Origin: Loktanella sp. PT4BL
GTDB taxonomy: Bacteria; Pseudomonadota; Alphaproteobacteria; Rhodobacterales; Rhodobacteraceae
Assembly: GCF_003201935.1 (NCBI RefSeq)
Contig: NZ_QJJL01000003.1
Coordinates: 558,001-622,000, forward strand
Direction: 5' to 3'
DNA: 64,000 nucleotides
The notes beneath the pieces are model-generated. The model made no database searches. It worked only from the letters and a program-made list of their open reading frames with translations, and was not told the origin of the DNA. Within the stretch, counting starts at the first letter, position 1. Each line of letters begins with the position of its first letter. Positions 34,884-43,641 of this stretch are shown here, piece after piece. The position numbers and the translations under genes are program-made.

Positions 34884-35938
34884 GGCTCCAGTCCGGGAGG
34901 TGGTGTTGCGGTTGACGGATAAAGGCCGATCACTTTGAAAAGGTCGCCCATTTCGGCAGGGTGGGTCAAGCGCCGATGTGCGGCGATATGGGCCGTGCGG
35001 GCCTCACCTGCCAGTTTCGCACCAAGCGCCTGTGCGCGGGCGGTGATCCCGAGGCGTTCAAGGAAGACGCCTTGGGAGGTCAGGCGCGTATATTTGGCAG
35101 GGGCGGCATGGGCGGCGATCGCAGCGAAATCGACATGCGCGGTCAGGTCAGCCTGGCCCGGGGTTGCAAGCGGTTCGCTGTAGGATTGGGATTGCAGCGC
35201 TTGCAGCGTGTCGCCCAGTGACTGCCAGTCACCGTAGTCGATGATCAGCGCGCAACCGCCGGATCTTTCAATCTGTGCGCCGATGGTTTCCGTGATGGCG
35301 GGAAGGGAGGGGCAAATCTCGACCAGATCACCCTCTGTCGTGTCTGTGAGGCGGTCTTCGACTGCCGCGATGGGTGCCGCTGCTGAGAGCCCGAAGGCGA
35401 GCGCACCATCCGTCACGCCGACCATCTTTTCGCGCCAGCCGTCGCCGCTGCGGATGAATTGGCGGATCGGCAGGGCGTCGAAGAATTCATTGGCAATCAG
35501 GTAGAGCGGCGCGTCGGGCAGTGTCGCGATACTGTCGTGCCATGTGGCGTGCGCAATGCGCGCGCTCTGGGCTTTGCGCAGTGTGGGGGAGGTCTCGACC
35601 AGATGAACCGAGAGTGCCTGGTGAAAGCCCGGCACGCCGCGTGTGGCGCGCAGGGCGTCCTGCATCAGGGTCCCGCGACCGGGGCCAAGTTCGGCCAGCG
35701 TGATCTGCGCGGGTTGTCCTTGGTCGATCCAGGCTTGGGCCAGTGCCAGCCCGATCAGCTCGCCGAACATCTGGCTGATCTCGGGGGCTGTGGTGAAATC
35801 GCCCGCAGCCCCGAAGGGATCGCGCGTGGCGTAATAGCCGTGCTCGGGGTGCATCAGGCAATCGGCCATATAATCGGCCAGAGTGATTGGTCCGGTCCGC
35901 GCGATGCGGGCGATCAGCAGATCACCCAAGGCGGTCAT
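34880..35938 (-). CDS. SAM-dependent methyltransferase, MidA/NDUFAF7 family
   Basis: Class I methyltransferase of the DUF185/MidA family (352 residues). Conserved parts are [30 protein letters not shown], the SAM loop [12 protein letters not shown] and [16 protein letters not shown]. The mitochondrial homologue NDUFAF7 methylates an arginine of a complex I subunit (NDUFS2) and is required for assembly; the bacterial role is probably related but unproven. It overlaps both neighbours by four bases, so lgt, this gene and pgeF form one translational unit. Confidence 0.93.
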   Translation of the reverse strand: MTALGDLLIARIARTGPITLADYMADCLMHPEHGYYATRDPFGAAGDFTTAPEISQMFGELIGLALAQAWIDQGQPAQITLAELGPGRGTLMQDALRATRGVPGFHQALSVHLVETSPTLRKAQSARIAHATWHDSIATLPDAPLYLIANEFFDALPIRQFIRSGDGWREKMVGVTDGALAFGLSAAAPIAAVEDRLTDTTEGDLVEICPSLPAITETIGAQIERSGGCALIIDYGDWQSLGDTLQALQSQSYSEPLATPGQADLTAHVDFAAIAAHAAPAKYTRLTSQGVFLERLGITARAQALGAKLAGEARTAHIAAHRRLTHPAEMGDLFKVIGLYPSTATPPPGLEP

Positions 35939-36813
35939 TTGCGTGCGGCCCTGATCACAACGGCAAGGCCCACGAGGATCATCGGCAGGGTCAGTGTCTG
36001 GCCCATGGTCAGCCCGTAGCCGCCGATGTGGAACGCCAGACCCAGTTCATTGCCGGCGCTGACGAATTGTGCGTCCGGCTGGCGCACGAATTCCACAAGG
36101 AAACGCGCGATGCCGTAGCCCGTGAAGAAGACGCCCGACAAAAGCCACGGTTTCTTCAACCCGCCAAAGCGGAAGGCGAGCAGGATCAGGATCGCGCCCA
36201 GCAGCAGCCCTTCAAGCCCCGCCTCATAGAGTTGCGATGGGTGACGCACGCAAGGCTCTAACGCGGTTGCGCAGGCTTGGGCGGCTTGGCCCGGGAAGAT
36301 CACACCCCACGGCAGATCGGTCTGGCGGCCCCAGAGTTCGGCGTTGATGAAATTGGCGATACGCACCAGCAAGATCGCGGGGGTGGCGGCCACGGCGATG
36401 ATATCGGCCAGATCGGAGAGCGGCACCTTATGGCGGCGGCTGAAGAGGCAGACCGCCACAACGACGCCCAGGAAACCCCCGTGAAAGGACAGACCGCCCT
36501 CCCATATCTTGATGATATCCAGCGGTGCGGCCAGAAAATCGGCGGGTTTATAGAACAGCACATAGCCCAGACGTCCGCCGCCAATGACACCGACAACGAT
36601 ATAGGTCAGCAGGTCTTCGAGTTGGGACACCTGCATCGGCGCGCCATTGCGCCACAATGCGGGGCGTTTCAGGGCCAGTTTGATCAGCTGCCAGCCAATC
36701 GCGATCCCCACGATATAGGCCATCGCGTACCAGCGCAGGGCAATAGTGACGCCGAAGAGCGTGAACGAGAAAATCTCGGGCGAGATATCGGGGAAAGGAA
36801 TGGCTGCGAACAT
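35935..36813 (-). CDS. lgt: Prolipoprotein diacylglyceryl transferase
   Basis: Inner-membrane enzyme that attaches diacylglyceryl from phosphatidylglycerol to the lipobox cysteine of prolipoproteins, the first step of lipoprotein maturation. The 292-residue protein has seven helices and the conserved [44 protein letters not shown] and [14 protein letters not shown] segments. The start at 36813 begins [15 protein letters not shown], matching the family; frames further upstream belong to the divergent promoter region. Divergent from ubiK. Confidence 0.97.
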   Translation of the reverse strand: MFAAIPFPDISPEIFSFTLFGVTIALRWYAMAYIVGIAIGWQLIKLALKRPALWRNGAPMQVSQLEDLLTYIVVGVIGGGRLGYVLFYKPADFLAAPLDIIKIWEGGLSFHGGFLGVVVAVCLFSRRHKVPLSDLADIIAVAATPAILLVRIANFINAELWGRQTDLPWGVIFPGQAAQACATALEPCVRHPSQLYEAGLEGLLLGAILILLAFRFGGLKKPWLLSGVFFTGYGIARFLVEFVRQPDAQFVSAGNELGLAFHIGGYGLTMGQTLTLPMILVGLAVVIRAARK

Positions 36814-36922
36814 GGGGCTATTCCTTGTCTGGCGGTGCGGCAAAGTCAACCGCTCTTGCCTTGGGTTGTAGCCTTGGGCGCAAAGGCCCATATAAAGGAC
36901 AAGCACCAGATTGGAGAGCACC

Positions 36923-37159
36923 ATGCAGAGCAACAACAAAATCCTTGATGACATCAGCCAGTTGATGACCAACGCCATGGGCGTGGCCCAGGGTGCCAAG
37001 GACGAGGCGCAGACCGCGATGAAGTCCATGATGGACCGCTGGCTGGCCGACCGCGATTTCGTGACCCGCGAAGAATTCGACGCGGTCCGTGCGATGGCGC
37101 AGAAAGCGCGCGAAGAGAATGAGGCGCTGAAAGCCCGTATTGAAGCGCTGGAAAAATAG
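36923..37159 (+). CDS. ubiK: Ubiquinone biosynthesis accessory factor UbiK (BMFP domain)
   Basis: Small helical protein of 78 residues from the YqiC/BMFP family. UbiK trimers assist the UbiJ-based ubiquinone biosynthesis complex and interact with membranes. The N-terminal half ([20 protein letters not shown]) and the C-terminal coiled coil ([20 protein letters not shown]) fit exactly. GGAGAG before the ATG at 36923 supports it over an in-frame TTG at 36911. It diverges from lgt, sharing the 109-base gap. Confidence 0.93.
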   Translation: MQSNNKILDDISQLMTNAMGVAQGAKDEAQTAMKSMMDRWLADRDFVTREEFDAVRAMAQKAREENEALKARIEALEK

Positions 37160-37188
37160 GTCGGGTCCTGCCGCCGCGATACTTGAGT

Positions 37189-37205
37189 GGCGGGGGAGCC
37201 CCGCC
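37189..37205 (+). terminator. GC hairpin after ubiK
   Basis: GGCGGGG-gag-CCCCGCC followed by CTACC. It may be a rho-independent terminator without a T tract or a single unit of the GTAGGxxGGGG repeat family found near 24.7 kb. The rest of the gap to 37416 contains an open frame with no family resemblance and no ribosome-binding site. Confidence 0.5.
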
Positions 37206-37422
37206 CTACCGTCCTTCACTTTCGCGCGTGAGCGTGACCAGCTGTGCGCAGGTGCAGCGGATGTTCGGTTTGAGCACCTATTGCTCTTGCTGGAGGGCGT
37301 GCGAAAGGCTTCTTTGACCAATGAGGCAAAACCCTTCAACACTGTTTGGCTTGTGAACGAGGTTTGTAGCGGCGCAAAACGGTCTATCGCCGAGCCCTTC
37401 CAGAAATGAGCGTTCTTGGAAA

Positions 37423-37451
37423 GGGCTGCACAGTTTTGAACTATGCAGCCC
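37423..37451 (-). terminator. Terminator of the DUF305 gene
   Basis: On the minus strand GGGCTGCA and TGCAGCCC pair, extended by AGT/ACT with one wobble, around a TCAAA loop, and are followed by TTTCC. It lies 9 bases beyond the stop of the DUF305 gene. Confidence 0.75.
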
Positions 37452-37459
37452 GTTTCAGA

Positions 37460-37927
37460 TCAGTTCACGTTTGCTGTTAGCCAATTTTTCATAAGCTCAA
37501 TTTCACCAACCTGAGCTTCCATGATTTCCTCAGCAAGTTTAATCATTTTGGGATCATCGCCATGGTCGATCAGGACCTGCGCCATGTCGATGGCACCTTG
37601 GTGATGCGCAATCATGCCACAAGCGAATGCGACATCGGGATCTTCATTCATCATACCTTGCTCCATGGCAGGCATGGTAATCATCATCTTTCGCATATTC
37701 ACCTGAACATGTTCGGGAGAGTTGCTGAGGTCAGCGCTCTCGGGCGCCATCATTCCATCACTATGGCCCATGGCTGAATGGTCCATGGCTGAATGGTCCA
37801 TTTCACCCATTGTGGAAGATGTGATGCACTGTTCGGGAAGCTGGAATTCAGTATCTTGAGCCAAAGCTGGGAGCGAAAATGCTGCCGCTGCGAGCGCTGT
37901 TGCAAGGGATAACTTCACAAAGTTCAT
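37460..37927 (-). CDS. DUF305 periplasmic copper-type protein (155 aa)
   Basis: Secreted DUF305 protein (CopM-like). Signal peptide MNFVKLSLATALAAAAFSLPALA, then a Met/His-rich insert MDHSAMDHSAMGHSDGMM typical of copper-binding tails, then the DUF305 helical core with MKMMI-like RKMMITMPAMEQGMMNEDPD and the hallmark GMIAHHQGAIDMAQ. Members bind copper or silver in the periplasm and are often copper-induced. The promoter upstream has a strong CueR-type operator, matching a copper role. A terminator follows the gene, so it is monocistronic. Confidence 0.92.
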   Translation of the reverse strand: MNFVKLSLATALAAAAFSLPALAQDTEFQLPEQCITSSTMGEMDHSAMDHSAMGHSDGMMAPESADLSNSPEHVQVNMRKMMITMPAMEQGMMNEDPDVAFACGMIAHHQGAIDMAQVLIDHGDDPKMIKLAEEIMEAQVGEIELMKNWLTANVN

Positions 37928-37987
37928 ATTGAGTTTTCCTTAGAGTTTGAACGCAGAGTGGGCGCAGATGCGAACCCAACAAACTCA

Positions 37988-38018
37988 TAGCTAATCCTTC
38001 CAGCAAGTGGAGGGTCAA
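37988..38018 (-). promoter_or_regulatory. CueR/MerR-type copper promoter
   Basis: On the minus strand TTGACC (38018-38013) and TAGCTA (37993-37988) are separated by 19 bases, the long spacing used by MerR-family activators. The spacer holds CCCTCCACTTGCTGGAAGG, which is nearly the same as the CueR operator of the E. coli copA promoter as I recall it (CCTTCCCCTTGCTGGAAGG). The promoter lies 61 bases upstream of the DUF305 start. No cueR gene is in this window. Confidence 0.85.
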
Positions 38019-38391
38019 ATACTAACGCATCACAGCTTCGAGAGCGTCCAGACCGCCAGACCAATTACCGACGTTCGCTATTCATCACTTCATTCAGTAT
38101 ATGCGTTCCCAAAACCACCGTTCCTTGAACAGCTCGCCTAAACGGACCTTGGCGCACATCGAACCAAGGTCTAAAAAGTCCGAACAGCCGACCTTCACCT
38201 AAGACCCGCCCAAAGATGATACCAGATTACCCAGCAGCACTGCTCAGTCTTTCGTCGTGACCTTCTTGGTCACCGAGTGGAGATAACGGGTGCTGTTTTC
38301 CACAAGTCCGGTAAGCGACGGGGTTCCGGAACACGAATAGCGATGACGTCCGGCAAAGGACATCATCGCTGTCGTTTCAAGCACCCGGTGT
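38019..38391. other. Gap of 373 bases without a recognised gene
   Basis: Between the copper promoter and the end of the gene at 38392. Short frames on both strands give no recognisable product. A minus-strand frame of 80 codons (38244-38486) overlaps the next gene and has the look of a shadow or decayed sequence. GATGACGTCC...GGACATCATC around 38342-38368 forms an imperfect hairpin that might end transcription of the gene at 38392. Confidence 0.4.
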
Positions 38392-39153
38392 CTAGACCAG
38401 GTTCTGGGTATGCATCCCGTCGGTCGGCGCACAGGCCGGAAAGCCGTATTGCGGGCCGGGTGCGACGCAATCCCAATAGACGACATCGCCCGGGTTCACC
38501 ATTTTGGTGGCATAGCTTTCGCCCAAAGAGCCGGAGTCATGTGGGTTTGGATAGCCGTTGATCGACCAGAACCAGAACGGTGCATGCGATGTAAGCGCCT
38601 GTGGAGGCGCCGTATAGGTTGTCCCATGAATATCGAACGATCCGATGATCCGCTTGGGATCAAAATGAGGATCATCTGCAAAGCTCAATGCGAAATTACC
38701 CCCTTGTGACGAAGATACGCTGGGCTGATGGCTGCTGGTGATCTGATCCATTATGTCTGAAATCAGAGCAGGCCCGGCCAGCGGTGCGCTTTGCCAAACA
38801 GCGATGTTCTGGAAAGGGGATTGCCCGGGGTTAGCCGGGTCCGGGCCCCAGCTTACGGCAATCGAAACCGTTCCGGCACAGGCCTCGGGGGATGCCAGCG
38901 CGCTGATACTTTGCTGCCGCATCACATTATACAGCATTTTCGTGGCCTGACGGTATCCGGACAACGGGCGCACAACGGAATACCCGTTTGTAGAGGCGGT
39001 ACTTGCCTCGACCATAACACGGCGCAGAACCGACCATTGCGCCTTGCTGAGACCGGCGTTGCCGCCGATTGTCACAGGATCCGCAAGGAATTTGCGTAGA
39101 AGCGCATCGTCGCTCAACAGGTTTCGCAGGAACATGCTAAATACATCGTTCAT
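38392..39153 (-). CDS. Unrecognised protein (253 aa)
   Basis: No family identified. AGGAGA precedes the ATG at 39153 by seven bases, so the start is firm and no signal peptide exists. The first 45 residues (FLRNLLSDDALLRKFLADPV, then GLSKAQWSVLRRVM) are helical with a LigA-like 'DP...GLS..Q...L' pattern seen also in some RiPP leader regions. The middle is Ser/Gly/Pro-rich and likely beta (VSIAVSWGPDPANPGQSPFQ), and the C-terminal part has aromatic clusters (PFWFWSINGYPNPH) and two cysteines in DCVAPGPQYGFPAC. It is isolated, with normal codon use. Function cannot be given. Confidence 0.75.
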   Translation of the reverse strand: MNDVFSMFLRNLLSDDALLRKFLADPVTIGGNAGLSKAQWSVLRRVMVEASTASTNGYSVVRPLSGYRQATKMLYNVMRQQSISALASPEACAGTVSIAVSWGPDPANPGQSPFQNIAVWQSAPLAGPALISDIMDQITSSHQPSVSSSQGGNFALSFADDPHFDPKRIIGSFDIHGTTYTAPPQALTSHAPFWFWSINGYPNPHDSGSLGESYATKMVNPGDVVYWDCVAPGPQYGFPACAPTDGMHTQNLV

Positions 39154-39354
39154 TAAATCTCTCCTAGTTTCTGTGCAGGATAGCACACGCATAGGTTGAG
39201 ATAGGCTGCGATATTATCTGTGCGCTGTGACACAGTCGTGCAAGTATAGGACCACCGTTTGATCTATGCTCTGGGAAATGCGTCGGGTTGTCTGCGGACA
39301 GCACCAAAGGAAGATTTATCTCTTGAGGGTATCCGGGTTTGACCCGTCTTACTC

Positions 39355-40386
39355 CTAAAACTCCGCCAGATACGCCACCAGAATATCAAGCGCGGCCTGC
39401 AAATCGTCTTTTGCGACCATCTCGGTGACTGTGTGGATGTAGCGTGTGCCAACGACAATCCCCACCGCGCGTGCGCCAGCGGCCGCTTGTTGGGCGGCTG
39501 CGCCGTCCTGTCCGCCTGCAGCGAGCATCGTGCGCTGGTAGGGGATCTTTTTCTTGTTCGCGAGGGCTTCGATGTCGGCCACCAGTGCTTTGTCGGCGAT
39601 GAACGAGCTGTCGCGCACGTGCAGGCCGAACCCTTTGCCCTGATGTGTCGTGGCATCCTTTTCTGGGATGCCGGGTGTATCGCAGGCCAGTGTCACGTCG
39701 ATGCCCAGCCCGATGTCGGGTTTGATCGCATAGGCGGCGGTGCGGGCGCCACGCAATCCGACCTCTTCCTGACAGGTAAAGGCCACGTGGATTTCGGCAC
39801 CACGCCCCTTTTTGCCCAAGGCCCTGATCGCTTCGATCCCGAGCCAGCAGGCGATGCGGTTATCCAGCGCCTTGGAGACGAATTTATCGCCCATTTCCAG
39901 AAAGGGTTCGTCCATGACGACGTAGTCGCCGATTTTCACGATATCCTTTGCGGCTTTGCCAAGACCCAGGTCGACAAAGAATTCCCCGACTTCGGGCACT
40001 TTCTTGCGGTCCTCGGGGGCCGATATATGGACCGGTTTGCCGCCGGGGTTCATCACGCCTTTGAAATCACCCTGATCGGTGCAGACCAGCACACGGCGTG
40101 AGAAAAGGTTACGGGGGTCAAAGCCGCCAACAGGCTGGAGATAGAGAAAGCCGTTCTTGTCGATGTGGCTGACCAGAAAGCCGATCTCGTCCATATGGCA
40201 GAGCAGCATGATCTTGGGTGCGCCTTTCTTCTTGGCATCGCGGCGGCACAGAAGCGAACCCATAGGGTCTGTTTCAATGTGATCGAAAAGACCTTCGATT
40301 TCCGAAGTGATCAGGTCGCGGACCCGTTCTTCATGTCCGGGCACGCCGGGCATTTCGCAAAGCCGTTTAAGAAGGTCGGTGTTCAT
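39355..40386 (-). CDS. M42 family aminopeptidase/endoglucanase-type metallopeptidase
   Basis: Cytosolic dizinc peptidase of the M42 family (343 residues), usually a tetrahedral dodecamer aminopeptidase (PepA/TET type). Ligands and motifs visible: LLCHMDEIGFLV (His, Asp), SKALDNRIACW (bridging Asp), FTCQEEVGLRGARTA (catalytic Glu pair), GIDVTLACDTPG and TRYIHTVTEM (His). GGAG lies 7 bases before the ATG at 40386; the longer frame upstream has no support. It is monocistronic, with a gap containing DnaA-box-like sequences upstream. Confidence 0.93.
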   Translation of the reverse strand: MNTDLLKRLCEMPGVPGHEERVRDLITSEIEGLFDHIETDPMGSLLCRRDAKKKGAPKIMLLCHMDEIGFLVSHIDKNGFLYLQPVGGFDPRNLFSRRVLVCTDQGDFKGVMNPGGKPVHISAPEDRKKVPEVGEFFVDLGLGKAAKDIVKIGDYVVMDEPFLEMGDKFVSKALDNRIACWLGIEAIRALGKKGRGAEIHVAFTCQEEVGLRGARTAAYAIKPDIGLGIDVTLACDTPGIPEKDATTHQGKGFGLHVRDSSFIADKALVADIEALANKKKIPYQRTMLAAGGQDGAAAQQAAAGARAVGIVVGTRYIHTVTEMVAKDDLQAALDILVAYLAEF

Positions 40387-40443
40387 CGGGTGCTCCCTTG
40401 TGTCGCTCAGCATCAAAGTGCGCGCTGGCTGGGCAGAAGGCAA

Positions 40444-40538
40444 TTATCCACATGAATTTTTTGTGTCACATCACTTATCCCCAAAAAATTACTTTACAGC
40501 TGCGTCTTTTACGGGCCACGATATGTAGTAGGGGATAA
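40444..40538. promoter_or_regulatory. Cluster of DnaA-box-like 9-mers
   Basis: TTATCCACA (perfect box, 40444-40452, plus strand), TTATCCCCA (40475-40483, plus strand) and TTATCCCCT (40538-40530, minus strand) lie within 95 bases, with AT-rich runs between them (GAATTTTTTG, AAAAAATTAC). The gap 40387-40622 has no gene. The cluster may be a DnaA regulatory or titration site, or promoter control of the neighbouring genes; no origin-associated genes surround it. Confidence 0.45.
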
Positions 40539-40622
40539 ACGTGAACAACACCGCCCCTAGAGCAGGCACCTAGCGCTTGGGCACTGCCATGACCCATGCG
40601 CCAAAGCAGTGAGGCCGAGCAT

Positions 40623-41126
40623 ATGGCATTGTCCGAACATTACCTTGAGGCTGATGATCTTCACCCTATTGATCTGGTGGAGCACATCGCAGAACACCAT
40701 GCATGGGAATTTGACCGCATCCATGACGACCAGATCGCCATGGCCGTTGAAGGCCAGTGGCGCACATACTCTATCACGCTGGCTTGGTCTGCCTATGACG
40801 AGACCCTGCGCCTGATCTGCACCTTTGATATGGAGCCCCCCGCAGACAGGATGCCGGCGCTCTATGAGACGCTCAACACGATCAACGACCGCTGCTGGGC
40901 GGGGGCCTTTACGTGGTGGGCCGAGCAAAACCTGATGGTGTACCGCTACGGGCTGATGCTTGCGGGTGATCAGGTTGCGGGGCCGGACCAGATTGATACG
41001 ATGATCGGCGCCGCTGTGGCAGCTTGCGAGCAGTATTACCCTGCAATCCAGTTGGTCACATGGGCCGAGCGCACGCCTGAAGAGGCCGTACAGGTGGCGA
41101 TCGGCGGGGCCTACGGGCGCGCCTAA
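40623..41126 (+). CDS. YbjN domain protein (167 aa)
   Basis: Cytosolic protein of the YbjN family, which has a type III secretion chaperone-like fold. The start MALSEHYLEADDLHPIDLVE is taken as family start, preceded by GAGGCCGAG; an in-frame ATG at 40596 would add nine residues. The core AMAVEGQWRTYSITLAWSAY, LICTFDMEPPADRMPALYE and the final AVQVAIGGAYGRA are characteristic of the alphaproteobacterial members. Role unknown; E. coli YbjN affects stress tolerance and motility. Confidence 0.88.
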   Translation: MALSEHYLEADDLHPIDLVEHIAEHHAWEFDRIHDDQIAMAVEGQWRTYSITLAWSAYDETLRLICTFDMEPPADRMPALYETLNTINDRCWAGAFTWWAEQNLMVYRYGLMLAGDQVAGPDQIDTMIGAAVAACEQYYPAIQLVTWAERTPEEAVQVAIGGAYGRA

Positions 41127-41149
41127 CCGGACAAAAGACAGTCTTTATG

Positions 41150-41185
41150 AAAAGGGGCAGGCCACGCCGTTGGTCTGCTCTTTTT
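41150..41185 (+). terminator. Terminator of the YbjN gene
   Basis: AAAAGGGGCAGGCCA pairs with TGGTCTGCTCTTTT, with one bulged G and two G-T pairs, around a CGCCGT loop, and ends in TTTTT. It lies 24 bases after the stop at 41126. Confidence 0.8.
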
Positions 41186-41558
41186 GTGTTTACGACAGGA
41201 TTTGCTGCTGTTTCCGGCCACATATGACGCGCCGCTGATTGACGCGTAGACATGCACAGTTCGCCATACATGCAAGCGGCCAAGAACCTTGTCACCTCAA
41301 TGGCTTATTCGCAGCATATGGCTGGATAAATCAGTGAAAGCTACAGTTTTACAGGCTTTGCAGGCGCGGTCTTGCGGGTGTCGGCCTGCCCCAAAAAGTT
41401 TCGAAAACAACCACGAACTGGACACAATTATAGCTAAATACTCTGCTTTGTATCGCAAAGTGAGATGTGATGAGTAGTGAATGGATTTGATGCGTGGCTT
41501 GCCTCTGGACAGACCTTTTTCGGGTCTTTGGTAGCTGCCCTGAACTTAGGGAGATGAA
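41186..41558. other. Gap of 373 bases without a supported gene
   Basis: A plus-strand frame with TTG start at 41289-41477 (62 codons) lacks a ribosome-binding site and family features. The second half, from about 41395, is AT-richer and may contain the promoter for the genes at 41559 and 41901. GACAGACC...GGGTCTTTGG near 41508-41532 forms a modest hairpin. Confidence 0.4.
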
Positions 41559-41858
41559 GTGTTGACATATATACGCAAGACCGCTCGCGAATTCTCCGAG
41601 GCAGTGCGCGCATTTTCCTATGGTCGTTTTTCAACTTCGTCGCGGTCCCTTGCAGATGTGTCAGGCATTGTAGGGGCGCGTTGGATTGGAAGCGCCGAAA
41701 GATCGTCGGTCAACTTTCGCGCAGTGGCACCACGTGCCCGCAAACACGCCGACCGTAACCGTGCGATCAACCGTCACCAGAAGGTCCGGGTCTCCAATAC
41801 GGTGGATGATCAAATTTTGTGCAGCGAACCGCAGCTCATGCGGGAGCTAACTTGTTGA
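41559..41858 (+). CDS. Small basic hypothetical protein (99 aa)
   Basis: Arg-rich 99-residue protein with GTG start; AGGGAG five bases upstream supports it. The product is soluble, net positive (FRAVAPRARKHADRNRAINR), with a Ser-rich middle (SYGRFSTSSRSLADVSG) and one Cys near the end. No domain recognised. It precedes the PilJ-N protein gene by 42 bases on the same strand, and the two may share a message. The gap holds TTGATCTTAGGTCAA at 41855-41869, a near-palindrome. Function unknown. Confidence 0.6.
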   Translation: MLTYIRKTAREFSEAVRAFSYGRFSTSSRSLADVSGIVGARWIGSAERSSVNFRAVAPRARKHADRNRAINRHQKVRVSNTVDDQILCSEPQLMRELTC

Positions 41859-41900
41859 TCTTAGGTCAATAAGTGAATTTTATAAGCTAGGAACCATGCA

Positions 41901-43382
41901 ATGCTAATCAAAGACAAGACAAGCCCCCGCAAGATCAAGAGCCCCGCATCACAGCTGCGCGGCGTTTCGAAAATCGCGTTAGTTGCGCTTGCCGTGACGG
42001 CTGCGCCGTCCGCGGGCATCTTTACCGCAGAACCCGCAGTGGCACAGCGCATTGACCAGTCTCTTTACAATGGCGGGAAGGCCCGGGTTAACCGCTCAGC
42101 CAGCCTGCGTACACTGACTGAAGCAGTGGCGTCTGCCAGTTGCCGGGTGAACGCCGGAATCGGTGCCGAGAGCGCGCAAGTCCAACTGGCCTCTGTACGC
42201 GCGGACTTTGACAAGATTATTGATGGCTTGATGAACGGGAACGCCGCCCTTGGCATGCCGGGTGCTGAAGGCAGTGCGCGCACGCTGAACGCCTTGACCA
42301 CCACCGCAGAATTCTGGGGGCCGCTGGATGCAGCGGCGCAGCGTTTGGCATCCGGTGCTGGCACAGATGATGATGCCGCAACAATCAAAGCAGGATATGC
42401 CGACCTGTTCGAACAGACCGAAGTGTTGGCAGCCGTTGTTGCCGGGCAGTACACTGACCCGTCGCAGCTTTTGCAGAGTGACGCGACTGTCCTGAACTTT
42501 GCCGTCAGACAGCGCGCCCTTGCCTATCGCATGTCCCGTGCAATGTGTGAACTTGCAACTGGTACGGCGTCCGGGGATGCGCAGCAGGAATTGGCAACAT
42601 CTGTCGATCAGTTCCAGCAGACGCTTCTTGCGCTCCGCGACGGCTTCCCGGGTGCGGGCATCAATCCTCCGCCGAATGATGCCGTTCGCGCCAGCCTTGA
42701 GAGCACCTACCAGATCTGGCTCGACCAGCGCGGGATCTTCGAGGCGGCTTTGGCCGGGCAGACACCATCATCCCAAGATGTCGATGCCGCAGCCGCTTTG
42801 TCGGATGCGCTGTCGATCGCGATGAACAATACCATCACACTCTACCTCATCGCGACGCCCGGTCAGGACGGTGTCTACCGGGTGCCGCTTGAGGCCTACG
42901 CCCGTGAAGAACTGAGCAACTGGCTCACAAATCCGGACATGATCGCAGCGATCAAGGCGCAGAACGCAGAGCATGATGGCTTGTCAGAAGATGAAGTGAT
43001 CGCACTTGACCAGCAATGGCGTGCCGAAGCGAGCGCAGGTGGCGGGCCACTGGTTGATAAACTCCTGTCGGCACCGGTGTCTGCTTGGTTGCTTGAACAG
43101 CAGGAAGCGACTGCAGGTTTTGTGACGGAAGTCTTCGTCATGGACAACAAAGGTCTGAACGTGGCGCAGAGTGCTGTCACCTCCGATTACTGGCAGGGCG
43201 ACGAAGCGAAATGGCAGGAAACCTACTCAGTCGGTGCAGATGCTTTGCACATCAGCGAAGTCGAGTTCGACGACAGTACCGGTTTTTACCAGTCGCAAGG
43301 TTCAATGTCGATCACAGACCCTGAAACAGGTGAAGTGATTGGTGCGGTCACATTTGGTATCAACGTACAGAACCTGATGTAA
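41901..43382 (+). CDS. Periplasmic PilJ-N domain protein without signalling domains (493 aa)
   Basis: Exported protein with a long basic signal region (IALVALAVTAAPSAGIFTAE). It has two copies of the type IV pilus methyl-accepting chemotaxis N-terminal (PilJ-N) helical unit: SASLRTLTEAVASASCRVNA (about 67-160) and LNFAVRQRALAYRMSRAMCE (about 200-290). The C-terminal 150 residues look like a PDC/Cache-type sensor fold, with TEVFVMDNKGLNVAQSAVT, DYWQGDEAKWQETY and a closing DPETGEVIGAVTFGIN. No membrane helix, HAMP or MCP signalling domain follows, so the protein must work as a free periplasmic binding or sensor subunit. An intrinsic terminator ends the unit. Confidence 0.88.
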   Translation: MLIKDKTSPRKIKSPASQLRGVSKIALVALAVTAAPSAGIFTAEPAVAQRIDQSLYNGGKARVNRSASLRTLTEAVASASCRVNAGIGAESAQVQLASVRADFDKIIDGLMNGNAALGMPGAEGSARTLNALTTTAEFWGPLDAAAQRLASGAGTDDDAATIKAGYADLFEQTEVLAAVVAGQYTDPSQLLQSDATVLNFAVRQRALAYRMSRAMCELATGTASGDAQQELATSVDQFQQTLLALRDGFPGAGINPPPNDAVRASLESTYQIWLDQRGIFEAALAGQTPSSQDVDAAAALSDALSIAMNNTITLYLIATPGQDGVYRVPLEAYAREELSNWLTNPDMIAAIKAQNAEHDGLSEDEVIALDQQWRAEASAGGGPLVDKLLSAPVSAWLLEQQEATAGFVTEVFVMDNKGLNVAQSAVTSDYWQGDEAKWQETYSVGADALHISEVEFDDSTGFYQSQGSMSITDPETGEVIGAVTFGINVQNLM

Positions 43383-43407
43383 GCGACCCCGAACGCAAGA
43401 CAGCAGC

Positions 43408-43454
43408 CCCGCCGTGATTTCAGCTATTTAGGCTGAGCACGGCGGGGTTTTTTG
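43408..43454 (+). terminator. Strong intrinsic terminator after the PilJ-N gene
   Basis: CCCCGCCGTG pairs with CACGGCGGGG; the interior holds a second stem TCAGC/GCTGA around TATTTAG, and TTTTTT follows directly. The remaining gap 43455-43641 shows nothing further apart from the ribosome-binding site of proC. Confidence 0.95.
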
Positions 43455-43641
43455 TGTGATCTGTCGTCTTGGCGTTGTTGCGATACCTCGCGCAAGCGCG
43501 GCAAGTGGCGGTCGCACCTGACACAACGCATGGGCATACCTATCAAAGTCGTCTGTCGTCACTTCTCTTATTCGCAGAACGCATCTTCCAACTGCCCTTC
43601 GGCTTGGCTAACCTATTGATAGTTATTCGAGAGGTGCATCA

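Noticed and set aside
38244..38486. 80-codon minus-strand frame downstream of the orphan gene
   Set aside because: Overlaps the end of the better-supported gene at 38392 and has no family features.
40387..40622. Chromosome origin
   Set aside because: DnaA-box-like motifs are present but no origin-linked genes or clear AT-rich unwinding repeats; kept only as a DnaA-site cluster.
41289..41477. 62-codon frame with TTG start
   Set aside because: Poor start context and no recognisable product.
41855..41869. TTGATCTTAGGTCAA as an FNR box
   Set aside because: The spacer is five bases rather than four and the second half is GTCAA, so it does not fit the FNR consensus as the sites at 22096 and 23282 do.
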